Assembly (NCBI GenBank): GCA_033439685.1
Contig: JAUEDM010000002.1
Span: forward strand, 1,302,001 to 1,366,000
Source: Apodospora peruviana
Taxonomy: Eukaryota; Ascomycota; Sordariomycetes; Sordariales; Lasiosphaeriaceae
Length of the DNA stretch: 64,000 bases
Direction: 5' to 3'
The translations under genes were made by a program, and so were the position numbers. This document shows, one piece after another, positions 46,905 to 58,425 of the stretch; position 1 is the stretch's first letter; each line of letters opens with the position of its first letter. The notes under the pieces were generated by a model that saw nothing but the letters and a program-made list of their open reading frames with translations, did no database searches and had not been told where the DNA came from.

Positions 46905-48890
46905 TTTGCAATACAGCCCGTACTTAGTACGGTATCTTGACATCTGACCTAAACCCGCGCCATCTTGAAAAACTAAACTTTAGGGGTCGGGAGACCCCTG
47001 CCTACATGGTAAGTGGACTACACAGTAAAAGAGGGGTTGGAAGAGGAGGCGGGGTTTTTGAGAGCTGTTGTCGTCGTCGTCGTCTCTAAAAGGCTGAGTT
47101 GCGGTGGATTCAACGAGGTTGTGTTTTAGTACTAGTGGATTTTGCATGATGCTTGTTCCTTGCTGTACAGAAGCCGAGAGGAACCGATGGTTGAGCTAAA
47201 AATGAAAGTGGAGGAGGCCGGCTCGGGTGTCAGTCACACAGACAGGAAACGAAAACGGTGGAGTGGAACCGACGTGTGATCCGAACTCGAAAGTATTTTC
47301 TTGTCCCAGGATGGCTATCCTCATCCCCCTTGAAGTCAATGATGCCGTTCCTGGGCTGGCATCTCACAATAGTAAAACTCAGTTGCGATGTGATATTTTG
47401 GGGTTTTCGTAGTTGGTCTCATGTGTGGATTCATGTGTGTGATATGTGTCTGTCCTGCACGACGGGAGCGAGCGAGCGCGGAAGCGTCTTACCTTACCTA
47501 GCTTACGGGTTACATGTGGTGCATTACAGTGCCTGACATGATGGTTGACAACACACCTCCACACACCTTAACCTCACCTCACCTTACCTTACCTAGAGGT
47601 ACCTTCCCGCACTGTTGCTTGGTGCTGCACAGCACATTACAGTAGCGCTGCAAGCACGTCGAACGAAAGAAGCATGGAAGGTGTGTCGTCGCCGGATGCT
47701 GCAAGTATGCTTCGCATATCACTTACAGTTATTTATCACTGGCAACCCTCAAAAGTGCAATGGGAGAGAGACACCCATGACCTCTGTACAACCACACATA
47801 CAACACTCGTAGTAATCGTATTTACGACCACCTACCTACCTACGGGTTACCCGTGCCATCATAGGGACAAGCAAGGATTCACATCCCATCCCACCATCAA
47901 CATGAGAAAGAAAGAAAACAAGATGGGTTGTGCGGCGGCGGCGCGGCAAAGCCAGAGGCGGCACGGCGGCTACCCATGTCTTTCCCCTTCTGGAAGCAAC
48001 TCAAAAAGAAAGCCAAGGTTAAATGTTGAGATGCAGGACCGTGGCGAAGACATAATCAGAACTTGGTGGTGGTGGTGGCGGTGAGAGTAGGTAATATGGT
48101 AAGGAGCGGCGGGAGGGAGGGAAAAGAAAAGTACAATGCATATTCTCCGTACCTAACAAAAGATACATACCTTCCTGACACACCTCACATACCCGGAACA
48201 AGTGGTGCCGATGTCGACGCCGACGTGTCCATCATCTTCAAACTGATACTTAGCAATCGAGACTCGTCCCATCCTTTCCATCTTCCACGTGTGTTTATCG
48301 CTTTGCCGCTGTGACGAGAATCCGCTTCTTCAACTTCTCTCACTTATCTTTCCAGATCTATCGTGATTCCATCCCAATGAAACGAATATCACGCCTCTAC
48401 ATGACATCCTCCATCCCCTCGGCCATCGCTATGACCGGCTGGCCGGCAGGTCGTTGACTGCAAGCCAAGGCGGTTGCTAGCCAGCGGCACAGCCAACTCC
48501 ATCTTTCACACTGATATCTCGGGGACTTCAGACCAAAATCAGAGTGAAAAGAAAGAGGTCCAGCCAGTCTTGAGCTTCATAGAAAATGTCGGATACCTCT
48601 CATAGCGGTGTGTTCGTGTTACAACAAGCAAGCAGACAAAGTTGTATTCTTCATATGTCGCCCCCCCTGCTCACGTAACTTTGAATCTCACACACACTTC
48701 CTCTCGCAACCCCGCCGCCCGCTCTCACCATCCCGTCCAGCTGGACAAGGACAAGGCGAGACAAGACATACAGACCGCTTTACCATTGTCAGGGTATCAG
48801 TGATAAATTGATCAATCCATGTAAATATTGGAGTTGCATAGATGGGTTGCCTTCCAATTCATCATACTTTCTCGGTGAGAGGATGCCATG

Positions 48891-48910
48891 CCATCCATCC
48901 ATCCATCCAT
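48891..48910 (+). repeat. CATC tetranucleotide repeat
   Basis: Five CATC-type units in tandem. Confidence 0.8.
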
Positions 48911-49277
48911 GTCGCGGGGAAAGCGGGGTGAAGAGACACCCAGGAGGGGAGGAAGATCATAGCGAAACAATTGGATGGTCCGAGCTGTAAACCAAACCTA
49001 GGTACCTACCTGTAAACGAGATCCGACACTCACCCATGGTGCAACTGATCCTCGACCTACCGCTTCGTTTTCATGCATCCTCGGTGGGTTAGGTGGTGGT
49101 TAGCGAGGGGGCGTGTGCCCGCGGGGGGGAAGGAGGGAAACACGGCGCACGAGGGGTCTGGGCTTTGGAGGAGACCAAGGAGCATGGTCTGAGATGGAGG
49201 GTTGAGATGGGGGCACACAGAGACAAACAGCTCGCCCACCATCCAGCCAGCTTTCCATTCGGGGGACGACACTACTC

Positions 49278-49307
49278 GCATGGCATGGCATGGCATGGCA
49301 TGGCATG
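49278..49307 (+). repeat. GCATG pentanucleotide repeat, six units
   Basis: Thirty bases of exact GCATG units, each containing the GCATGC-like half palindrome. Confidence 0.9.
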
Positions 49308-50956
49308 AGCATGGCAGATGTGGGAGAGGGCTGTATGGCGCCTGTCTGTCTGCGTTCTGTCTGTCTGGCAGGTGGGAAAAGATGCCTCGTTTCAATGGCC
49401 ATGGGAGGGGTTAGCCTGGACTCGCTGGCTGGTCGCCTGTAAGGAGGAGGCTAGAAAAAAGAGCCGCGGCGTGCATGAACACCTTGACGAAAAGACGGCA
49501 TGAGAAGTAAAGCCTAAGGTATGTTCAGCGTGCACGACACACAATGTCTGGTTTGTTGGGCAGCCGGGCAAACGGCAAGCGGGATAATTAGGGCCAGGAT
49601 ATCTGCGAGGAGATATTGTCTCGGTAAATAGAAATGCACGCTCAATTTTCTTCCCGGTTCATAAAAAGTCCACTGTAAGCGGTTGCATGAACGACGGTCT
49701 TTCAAGGAAAGAAAGAGGTCTTGCAGCGCGGCCAGACAGGCGGGCGGGCGATCTGGCGCAGCAGTGATCTCCCATGCACGTCACGCTGCACCACTTACAA
49801 GCCCGCACTTATAGTGCGGTGAGGGGCGAGTATGAGGGAGGAGTGGAGAGAGGTGTCAACGGAAAGCGGTTTATTCTGTCCTGCTCCCGGTGCCCGTCGT
49901 CCAGGTCGAGACGACAACCGGTACTTTGCAGATAGCCAAGGCCAATATTGCCAACGCCAACATGTCCTCCTCAACGACGTCGCCACCCCTTGTTATCATT
50001 GGCGGTTATCTTGATGACCGAGGTTTGTCATGTCATCCGTTGACAATGCTTGTGCTTCTGGGGATGGGGGTCCAGGGAGAGAAACACTAGTTTCTTCTTA
50101 TCATACATAGGAACGATGTGTCGGAAACAATAAGAACATGGTCCATGCCATAATGAGGGCTGGGGGATGTGCAGTTGTGCATGAAAGCGTAGGTCCCGTG
50201 GGTGGGTAGGTAGGTGTTGAGAGACGAGATCCCAGTGGGATTGGGCAGTATATCGGAGGTCATAATGGGTGCTAAGGCCCAGGATGTCGCCATAAGATAA
50301 GACGGCCAGCCGCTAGTGATCGTCCTAGGTCTATTTTAGGAGGGCATTAAACCCTTGATACTGTACAGCTGAGGACGTCAGAAAGGTCTCGTTTGATGGC
50401 TTGCTTGGCTTCTCTCAGTGAGGCAGTGCTGGACCGATGAGAATGGTTTCTCACTGTCTGTCTGACCTTTGGACTGGTGGATCAATGCAAAAGGCAGAGT
50501 GGTGAAAAAGACAAAAGATAGAGAAAGAAAGAGTCGGGGACTCGGGTAAAATCGCTTCAGTGGTCCTCACATGACACCGCGTCATTTTATTGTCAGGCAG
50601 GCGCGTTGTCCTGTGACAGTTCGGCACAGAAGGCGCGAGTCGTGTCATCACTCATCAGGCAAAGCCTAAAGGAAAGCTTGGGGAAGCCGTCACTGGGCAA
50701 CAGTGGAGCAGTCTCGGATGATTGAGATGCATTCACTTCATCCTTCTTTTCACAATCAACTAAACACTGTCGTTATCGTCGAATCCTCTAAGACATCCTA
50801 GATTCATTTGCCACTCTATAATTAAGAAAAGAAACATCACAAATGCCTGCTTCATCAACCCGATCCTAGTGCTGCTCTCCGCATTCCCTTGCTGCTCGGC
50901 TATTCATCCTTCGGGACCCTGATCATCTGCTTTTCTCTTTTCTTATTCGATGCACA

Positions 50957-52061
50957 ATGACAGAGCTTCAACCCCCGCCATCAAACCAGCTCCAGCAACG
51001 CCAACAGAGGGGTCATAGCCATGGCCTGCCCGCCAGGACCCGACCGTTTGACTCGTGGAACTCGTCCTCGACCGGCCACCAGCGCGCCGAAACTCGCGGT
51101 CCGCCAGGCTGGCGCGAATCACGCACCCTGAAGCTGCAAAGCCAGTTCCGCGCTGGCCACTCGGGCGGCGAACGCATCGTCGACCGCGTCGGTGCCGGGT
51201 CAGATGACTTTGACGAGAGCCGTGGCGTGCTGGTTCGCAAAGACGTGCGCGCCAGGGCCATGAACAGCGTCGCCGACATCCTGCGTAACCCCGACACCAT
51301 GCGGTCGCAGCCACCACCTGGTCCTGGCCGTGGTGGTCGTGACGAGCGGTCGTGTTCACCTGCCACGGCTACGGACAGGATGGGCAAGAAAGAGGACGAT
51401 GGTGCTGTGAATGAGCCGCAGGATCGGCTGCCATCTGCTGAGAGAGACTGTCCGCCACTGTTTATGGAAGTGGCAGAAGCAGAACCGCGCAGGTCCGACG
51501 TGTCATCGTCGACGACGCAGGTGCAGCAGCAGCAGCACCAGGAACAGACGGCAGGAGCAGGACGCCACATCTTTGACGGCCTGGTCATCTACGTCAATGG
51601 CAGCACCTACCCCTTAATTTCGGACCACAAGCTAAAGCGTCTGCTGGCGGAACACGGCGCCCGCACGGCGATCCACCTCGGCCGCCGGCAGGTCACTCAT
51701 GTCATCCTAGGCAGGCCGGCCGGCCCGAACATCGGTGCCGGCGGCGGTCTCGCAGGTGGCAAGTTGGAGAAGGAGATCCGACGAGTTGGCGGGTGCGGCA
51801 TCAAGTATGTCGGTGTTGAGTGGTAAGTCTCTTTAATCGCACCCCCTTTTCCTGATTGTTTACATTATTTTCTTCTCCCTTGATATTTCGCTATGTAACC
51901 CTGTACGCCCCGTATGAAAGGATACTGTGCTCATTTGACCATCTGCTAGGGTGCTGGAAAGCGTCAAGGCTGGCAAGCGGCTTCCCGAAGCAAGGTTCGC
52001 GAATCTCAAAATCGCCGCCAAGGGACAGCAGAGCGTTCTGGGCGCCTTCTCGAAGAAATAG
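50957..52061 (+). CDS. Rev1-like single-BRCT protein with PIP-box-like tail, 325 aa
   Basis: Exons 50957-51822 and 51950-52061 join in frame through a 127-base intron (GTAAGT...CTAG), splitting the Trp codon of VEW-VLESVK, exactly inside the BRCT fold. Residues 1-190 or so are hydrophilic and variable, with a basic Arg-rich first part. The BRCT domain spans about 205-305: IFDGLVIYVNG, the AEHGAR turn, VTHVILGRP and IKYVGVEWVLESVKAGKRLPE. The pattern of NG after the first strand and the W...S...LP ending is that of Rev1 BRCT domains. No polymerase domain follows; the stop comes 20 residues later. The last residues, QQSVLGAFSKK, resemble a PCNA-interacting PIP box (Q-x-x-L-x-x-F) with the second aromatic replaced by Ser. 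A role in DNA damage tolerance is inferred, not shown. Confidence 0.88.
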
Positions 52062-55000
52062 TCGACGGTAGCCCGTACGCCACTGAACGGGAAGATGCAT
52101 GGGATGATGCACAGAGCTATGTTATGAGACGACGTGGTCGGAGATTTTTTCCCCTCTCGCCTTCGACTTCCAGTATCCACATCTCATCTTTTCTTCAGTA
52201 CGGAGAGAGACACACTTTCATTTTCTGTGGTTTTGACTGGTTGAGATGGGTTGTTTTGTTTTTGTTTGTTTGCTACGAAAAGGAATATGTGGACAGCATG
52301 ATGCACGATATATTGCTTCTGCATACCGCTTGCGTCTGCGCCCGTCGGCGGCGGTGGAAACCTGCCTTTTTTTTCTCGTCTACAACTAGGAAAGGAGAGG
52401 CCAGCGAGCCACTGATGGGGACGAGCAATATACGACAAGCACGCTAGGCTGTTGTATCACGATGAAGTTGATTGGAAAGGGAATGGACGCGGGAGGAGGA
52501 CCGTTCTGGATGTTGAGGGAGCATGCCACTGCATTGGGTTTTGCATATTGGGCTTTGGGTATTGCATGGTAAAAGGAAAGTGAAAAGGAGGTTGGCCGGG
52601 TACCCCCAGGCATATCACGGAAAACGAATGGATGGAACGGCGCTAGGGCGGGCATGGATAGGGATGGCTGGTTTGCTTGACTGCATATGATGATTGGTGG
52701 TTCTTTGTTTTGGATGTTTTCTTCCAGGGCTAGCTAAGGCAAGGCAGGTTGGCATCATCATCATCGGATAGCATCTGCTGGCGTTTGACGACATGATACG
52801 ATAGATATATGGCATGGGGGTTGGTGCCAGTCGATGACACAACGAGTTACGGTTTATACATACAGTGATGTATCGTCCATGGCGGAGAGCAGAAGTTGTA
52901 TATGTTTGTCTGTCTTCATTTATGTTAATTATGATGGTGGAATGACGACTACCTAGTCATACTTGGCACCGTTCTCTTGGTGAGAAAGTTGGTTTGCTCA
53001 GTCACGTCAACGAGGCTGGCAGTGTCCCTATCCAGGACAGTTAGATTGGTTGTTGATCCTTGCCTCCTCTGCGCTCTCCGGCATGGCCATTCACGATCGA
53101 TCCATTAAAGAGGTAGAAGACGCCTCTATCGGGACTCCTATCACACCCCATCTGTGTATATACTGGATCCATCTTTATGGTACAGGACACAACTCTCCCG
53201 TCTGTCTGTCTGTCTTTTTCTCGTCATTGTCACATGAAGGCCATATGTATGTTCCTAGCTAGGTACCTGGATATGCTGTACTAAGTGCTCTCTTCTTGTG
53301 TGTTCTGTTTGGAGTTTTGCAACATTCAATGTAGATAATTCCGGTGATTGACAGACGATGGGACGGACTGGTACTTGAGCCTGGTGGTGTTAATGATGAT
53401 GATGCTGGTACGTACTCTCGCTGGTTTTGTTCAAGTCTTTCTTACCTTTGCTTAGGTTGATGGCATGAGCATAGTATAAGATAGTATATGGCGAGACCAG
53501 GGAGTACGGGACTGTGTGTTTGTTCTGTGTCTGTACCTATGTATTTGTCTCTACCTAGGTATCTAAGTGCCAACCGCTTACCACGTTCGTAAACATGGGA
53601 ACCTAGGTAGCCACTCCATCCTGTCTTCTCTCTCTACGCTGTCTACTAGTAGGATTCTTCAAGCAAAGCCACTCAACCAAGCTAGGCAAGGTAAGGTAGT
53701 CGACGTGTTTCTTTTTCGCCCATGAAAGAATGACTGTTCTTTTGTTGCAAGGGGCTACGTGTCTATGTGAGATTTCGTGGTGAGTGGGTGTTCTGTATCA
53801 CCGCATCAACACCACCACCAACCTTGCCCGTTTCGGGGATTCAGATCAACACGAGGAGACTAGGCTAGGTAGGCTAGGTAAGATGTTCGAACGCGTATAT
53901 ACCGTACTGCACTACATAAATTACACTACTCGATCCGCCCTTGGTGTGCTGTGCAGGAGCGGATAGTACCGTAGAAGAAACTTTGGGGTGTGGCGGTATG
54001 AAGCTGGATATGACATCAGATTAAAACTTGCTAACCATCTACAATCAGAACTGAAAGAGAACGAGGAGAAGAGATTACCTACTAAGTTCCATTTTACCAC
54101 TGCGAATATAATAGTGTTAACAGGAAGCTAGTGCATCGTACGCACCCTTCCCTCATGTCTACCTACCTGTCTGTCTCATCACACAGCGAAACCGGGTGTG
54201 CCAGGTAAGACAGGTTGCCCGACCCGTGGTTGACGGCAGCAGCGGCTAACCAAAGAGAAATCTTCCCTCTACCCCTTTTACCCTTTTCCTTGCCTAGCAC
54301 TAGCCTACACTCCTCACACACACACAGATAAGATCCACACGGGAGGAAGTAGTGCGAGTCAAAGGGGGGAACATAGGCTCCGCGGGTATGTGCTGTTACT
54401 GCGGGAAAAGTGTGTTGTTGTACTGCTGCGGCGACAGGGTAGAACAGATCACCCAGTCCAGCCGCTGCCCTGCACAACCGTTGCCCGGTAGTTGAGGTTT
54501 TAAAACCGCGTTCAACAAAGTTTTATGGGATTTAGGAGCTGGTTGAAAGTCAAGGGCACACCCGTGATTCTTTCTGTGTGTGGACAGAAGGTTCGATTGT
54601 TGCAAAGCACCACGATATTCTCACTCCCCTTCAGATAAAGCAAGAAAGGACTAGGCCAGCTGACGGCTGTGTCCTCGATCCGCAGCACTTCCCTTCTGCT
54701 TCCCTTCCGTCCCGCCCTTTCACCAGCCAGCCAAGAACGAAACCCAAAAGGATAACGAACTGGAGTACTGAATTCTGACTGGGCAAGAAGGGGAAACCGA
54801 AACGGGAAGAAAAGGGGGAAGATATATTATCTCGTGTTTGTTGTTACGTCTTTGTCACTCCTTCCCCATCTCCCGCAAGGAGACTGGAGAGAAAGAAATA
54901 TCAGTTCTCTGGCGTGGTGGGGGTGTTAGGTTTGCCTTTTTGCGAGCTGACAATATCGGCTACGGTTTCTCATACGCTTTCCCTCCAGTTTTCCGCTCCA

Positions 55001-57946
55001 TAAACTCAAACTGGGATTCGTTCACTTGAGTAATACGCGCCCGCCTGCGCGTAACATAATGTCTCCGTCTTGGCGACGATGTGTCTAGGTAACAGAGGCA
55101 TGGTCCGGTCTAGAGTGACCGAGTAACACACGCCCCTCACCTCCAGATTGAGCAGGACACAAATGATACTCGGTCTGGAGAATGGGTTAGATACCTAGGT
55201 AGGTAGGTAGCAAACAGAAAGTCATCTGGCCAGTCCTTCATGAAAGTAGAATCTGGTAGACATTGTATTTTCACTTGTCATCAACTGGACGGAGCAACGT
55301 AGGACAGGGCCGGCAGTAATGGACATTCGTACGTCTTCCGGGACACGAGCTACAGCATACCTGGCTGCTTTGCTACCTCTCAGCCCCACGCAGACAGAGA
55401 GAGAGAGAGATGGTGGTGGGAGTGCTGGATCTGGAAACCCAAGGGTGAATCTATCTTGATCTGAGACTACGTTCACACCCCTGGCCGGTCACCCACGCTT
55501 GTCACCGGCTTGCCACCCAGTCGCAGGTAGATGGCGTCGGAAAGCCGTGTCTCGGGAAGTCGCCTCGTTAGTATATGGTAGTATTCATTCTAGAAGAATA
55601 CGCCCCCCGGGCTGTTAAAGCAGCAAGGTGTATATTTGTCTATGTATCTTTTTGGGGTTGATAACTGTCTTTTTACAGATGATAATGTCTTGAAAAAGGG
55701 GTTGATAAGCAGTTGACTGTTGTCCGCCTAGTGACCATTGAAAAACAACTGGCATGTAGTAGAAAAGGGGTAAAGTAAATATTAGACTTTTGACTCGCTG
55801 TGAATGTACACACTTCTGTCACTTACAGTAACCTTGGAGTAAGATTGAATAGAAAGAAGTAAATATCAAGAGACCGAAAACTACATTATAGCCCAGTCTA
55901 CCTGTTGACTATGGGGAAGCCAGCAAATAGGCGATGGTCAATAGAGCTCTCTTCACGTCTGGGACGGACATAGAACGAGACGGCGACTACACCAGAACAG
56001 AATGTTTATCAGAAATAGCGACGCATGAGTAAATAAGCCGTCTGATGAGGTCTGGCTTTTTCTGCTTCACTATCATTTCGCTACTCCTCAACCTAAGCAA
56101 GCCCAAGGCCACCACCACCTTGGTTCATGACAGTGCCACGGACTACGGTCTCCCCAAAAGCGTGGCCCAGATATATGACAGACCAAAGTTTGCCAAAAGC
56201 TACCTACCTAGCCAACCAGGTCTGGGTGACCTTTTTGATTTGAATACCGCCATAACTGCCTCTCCGTCCCCACACGTTGTTGTTGGAATATTGGAGGTGT
56301 AATGGCTGTGTGTGTGAGAGAACTTAAATCTTTGATAGTAAGCTAAGTCAGGGCTGATTCACAAAATGATGGGGTGCTCGTCCTTGGCGCGAGCAGCGGC
56401 TTTCAGCCTGTCGGTGGCGCGGGCCCAAGATTACGACGTTCCGGGCGTTGCGTACGCGCTTCCCTTCCATCTCGACCAAGACCTCGTCGAGAAATCTGCC
56501 AATCATCTTGGCGGGTGGCACGACCGTCACAGGGCTGATCTCGGATTTGAGAACCTCAGGGCTAAGGACGACCTTGGGACATCCAGAAGCGGTACCGTGG
56601 TAATAAGTGTCATGCTTCTTCAACAAACTTGCTGGGCTCGGCAGCGATAATTCCAGCGTTGACGAAGAGCATACCTAGGTAGACATGGACTTGGTCGTGT
56701 GGATTTCAATCCACAAAACCATACAAACAAACCTACTCTTAGAACCGTCTAGCCACTCTTCGCCGGCCAGCTGTCGGAAATTGGCGTCTATATTTCCAGG
56801 AAAAGTCTTAGGACATTCTTGACTCTCACGACGTCTTCAAGTTATATATCTTTGTCTTGCTGAGAAAGTCCGATATTTAGAAATAGAACAAGCAGAGATC
56901 TTCCCGACACCCCTATCCTTCGGCCGCCAACTGGCTCTTGGTACCGGTGAAAGATAAGGGTCTTACAGATTGCCAGAGCAAGACGGCAGTCCATCTTGAT
57001 GACCCAGAGTTATTTGGTCAGCATATGCCCAGTATATATAAACACTGCGGAAACGTACCTTGGCTCTTTTTCATATGATGCCCGAGCCCATCCGCGTATT
57101 AGAATAACCGAAAACATAATCGGGTCTTTGATAAAGTGAGTGGCGAGGGCTTGATTTCTTCCTCGCAAAGAGAAGGATGTTGAAATTGAAGAAAGACGGG
57201 AAAGCCCAACGTCTCTCTCTATCATGCGAGAAAACGCACGACGATACGAACAGATCCAAGCAGCTCACTCATACCATTGATTAAACTCATAAAATAGGAC
57301 CTCCCTTGATGCAATTTCTAGGCCAGGAAGGGTGCTTGGAACGGGAATTATTATTTGTGTAGTTTCTACCCTTGAGGAGTGAGTTGAACCTCATGCAGTA
57401 GCCAGCAAATACCAGCTTGCCCGTTACTCCTAAGAACGGACCGCAAGCGTAGCAGTTTAACATGGATATGAACCAGAGCCTGATTTTCCTGTTATAAGAG
57501 GGTGTTTAGTATACCGGTACCGATAGCTAAGGTATTATTTAGGTGCTAAAGGCTTTAGCAAAAACAAACTCCTAAATCCGTAGCCTTGGTGCGGAAGGAC
57601 GTCTGATGTCTGTAGGAACAGTCTATGTCATATTGAACTTGAAACAAAAGACATTTTCTTTTCAAAAATGTAATGCAACTGAGACAAGACTTACATCATG
57701 GTGGTGAAAAGCCCGACGAAATTTGCAGTGATTCCTATCCTTACCTGCTGAAGAGACTCTTCGTACTTCAAGAACAAGCATCTTATACTCGGAAATAACT
57801 CTTACCGAAGAGAAATTGCAACTTTTACGTTAGAAAGAAAGAATTAATTAATTACTGACTGTATTGTATATTTAAGATATTTACAAAATAAAAATATACA
57901 AAATTAGAATTAACATCAACAACCCCTCTCCAATGTTAATGATATT
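52062..57946. other. Gene-poor stretch, 5.9 kb, becoming AT-rich
   Basis: From 52.1 to 56 kb I see only scattered AGGTAGGT motifs (for example 53553, 53602, 53863 and 55194), an ATGATG run near 53395 and an AGAGAG run near 55400. A short frame at 56045-56302 has a hydrophobic start (MRSGFFCFTIISLLLNL) but no recognised family. Between about 56340 and 56690 the minus strand carries broken coding-like sequence (separate entry). From about 57380 the DNA becomes AT-rich up to the tRNA, as is common for RIP-affected or relic DNA. Confidence 0.5.
56347..56690 (-). pseudogene. Broken coding-like remnant, possibly an oxidoreductase
   Basis: On the minus strand, segments that read like protein occur in different frames. 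LFVNAGIIAAEPSKFVEEA follows a possible acceptor at about 56675. A second reads VVPPAKMIGRFLDEVLVEMEGK. A third, ARATDRLKAAARAKDEHPIIL, ends in a stop. The first resembles the NAG(I) strand of short-chain dehydrogenases, but no Rossmann glycine motif or YxxxK pair is present, so the family is unsure. If it was a gene, it is now shifted in frame and truncated. Confidence 0.3.
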
Positions 57947-58097
57947 TGGACGAGCTAAGAATCGAACTCAGGACCTTTCGCATTTCCTGCTTAGAAGCAA
58001 GTACTTCACACGCCCGTGTCAGCACCCTGGCAAGCCAGGGTGGTATGACTCGGGAATCCATGCTAAGCGAACGCTCTACCAACTGAGCCACACGCCC
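57947..58097 (-). tRNA. tRNA-Ala(AGC) with a 78-base intron
   Basis: Read on the minus strand. The acceptor GGGCGTG pairs with CTCGTCC with G3-U70 (the alanine identity pair) and a U6-U67 mismatch, both as in yeast tRNA-Ala. The D stem is GCTC/GAGC. The anticodon stem TTCGC/GCGAA closes the loop TTAGCAT, giving anticodon AGC. The T stem CTGAG/CTTAG closes TTCGATT, and the discriminator is A73. The intron is 58060-57983, directly after position 37, the standard place. It contains a 9-base perfect hairpin (58023-58042) and a second copy of the first nine bases of the tRNA (58007-58015). The T stem has A-U and G-U pairs where fungal tRNA-Ala usually has G-C, so partial decay is possible. The first T run downstream is some 50 bases away. 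Confidence 0.85.
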
Positions 58098-58425
58098 TTT
58101 TTCATGAAACCAAGAGTGGATCTGATGTTTTTTGATGGAGATTTCTGACAAGGAAATGGCTTATGAATGACCGGACTCTATGGGCGGAAGATAGCAAAAG
58201 GAAAATCGAGCATGGTTGATGTTATCTAGGTAGTAAACATTAAAAAGGGGGTATATCATCAGAATAATAAATCGCATATATAATTTCTTGGGGTATAAGC
58301 AGATAGGTATCCAGCACTCATAGCACACCAATACACAACACTAGCCAGAAGTACCAATGGAAGCTACAGCCTACCTCCCTTACCATCCACATTCTTGCCT
58401 AGGTACCTATCTCTTTCCTTCTTGT
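58098..58425. other. Spacer between tRNA and AAA remnant
   Basis: A 328-base, rather AT-rich gap with two CCTAGGTA/CTAGGTAG motifs (about 58227 and 58398). It is downstream of the AAA remnant and upstream of the tRNA; no other feature is seen. Confidence 0.5.

Larger units (their letters stand above)
34437..50956. other. 16.5 kb region without a convincing protein gene, including the stuA upstream region
   Basis: The part nearest stuA (34.4 to about 35.4 kb) must contain its missing first exon and leader; several short minus-strand frames there could be upstream ORFs. Beyond that I find no conserved domain in either strand. What it holds is repeats: inverted repeats at 37556-37602, 39772-39791, 46886-46904 and 46982-46999, and a duplicated ACCGGT element at 38058-38081. 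There is also a CA repeat, a GCATG repeat, a CATC repeat and a C4G array, plus many TTCCGTAC/TACGGAATA and CCTAGGTA motifs. Long regulatory regions or non-coding transcripts are plausible. Confidence 0.5.
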
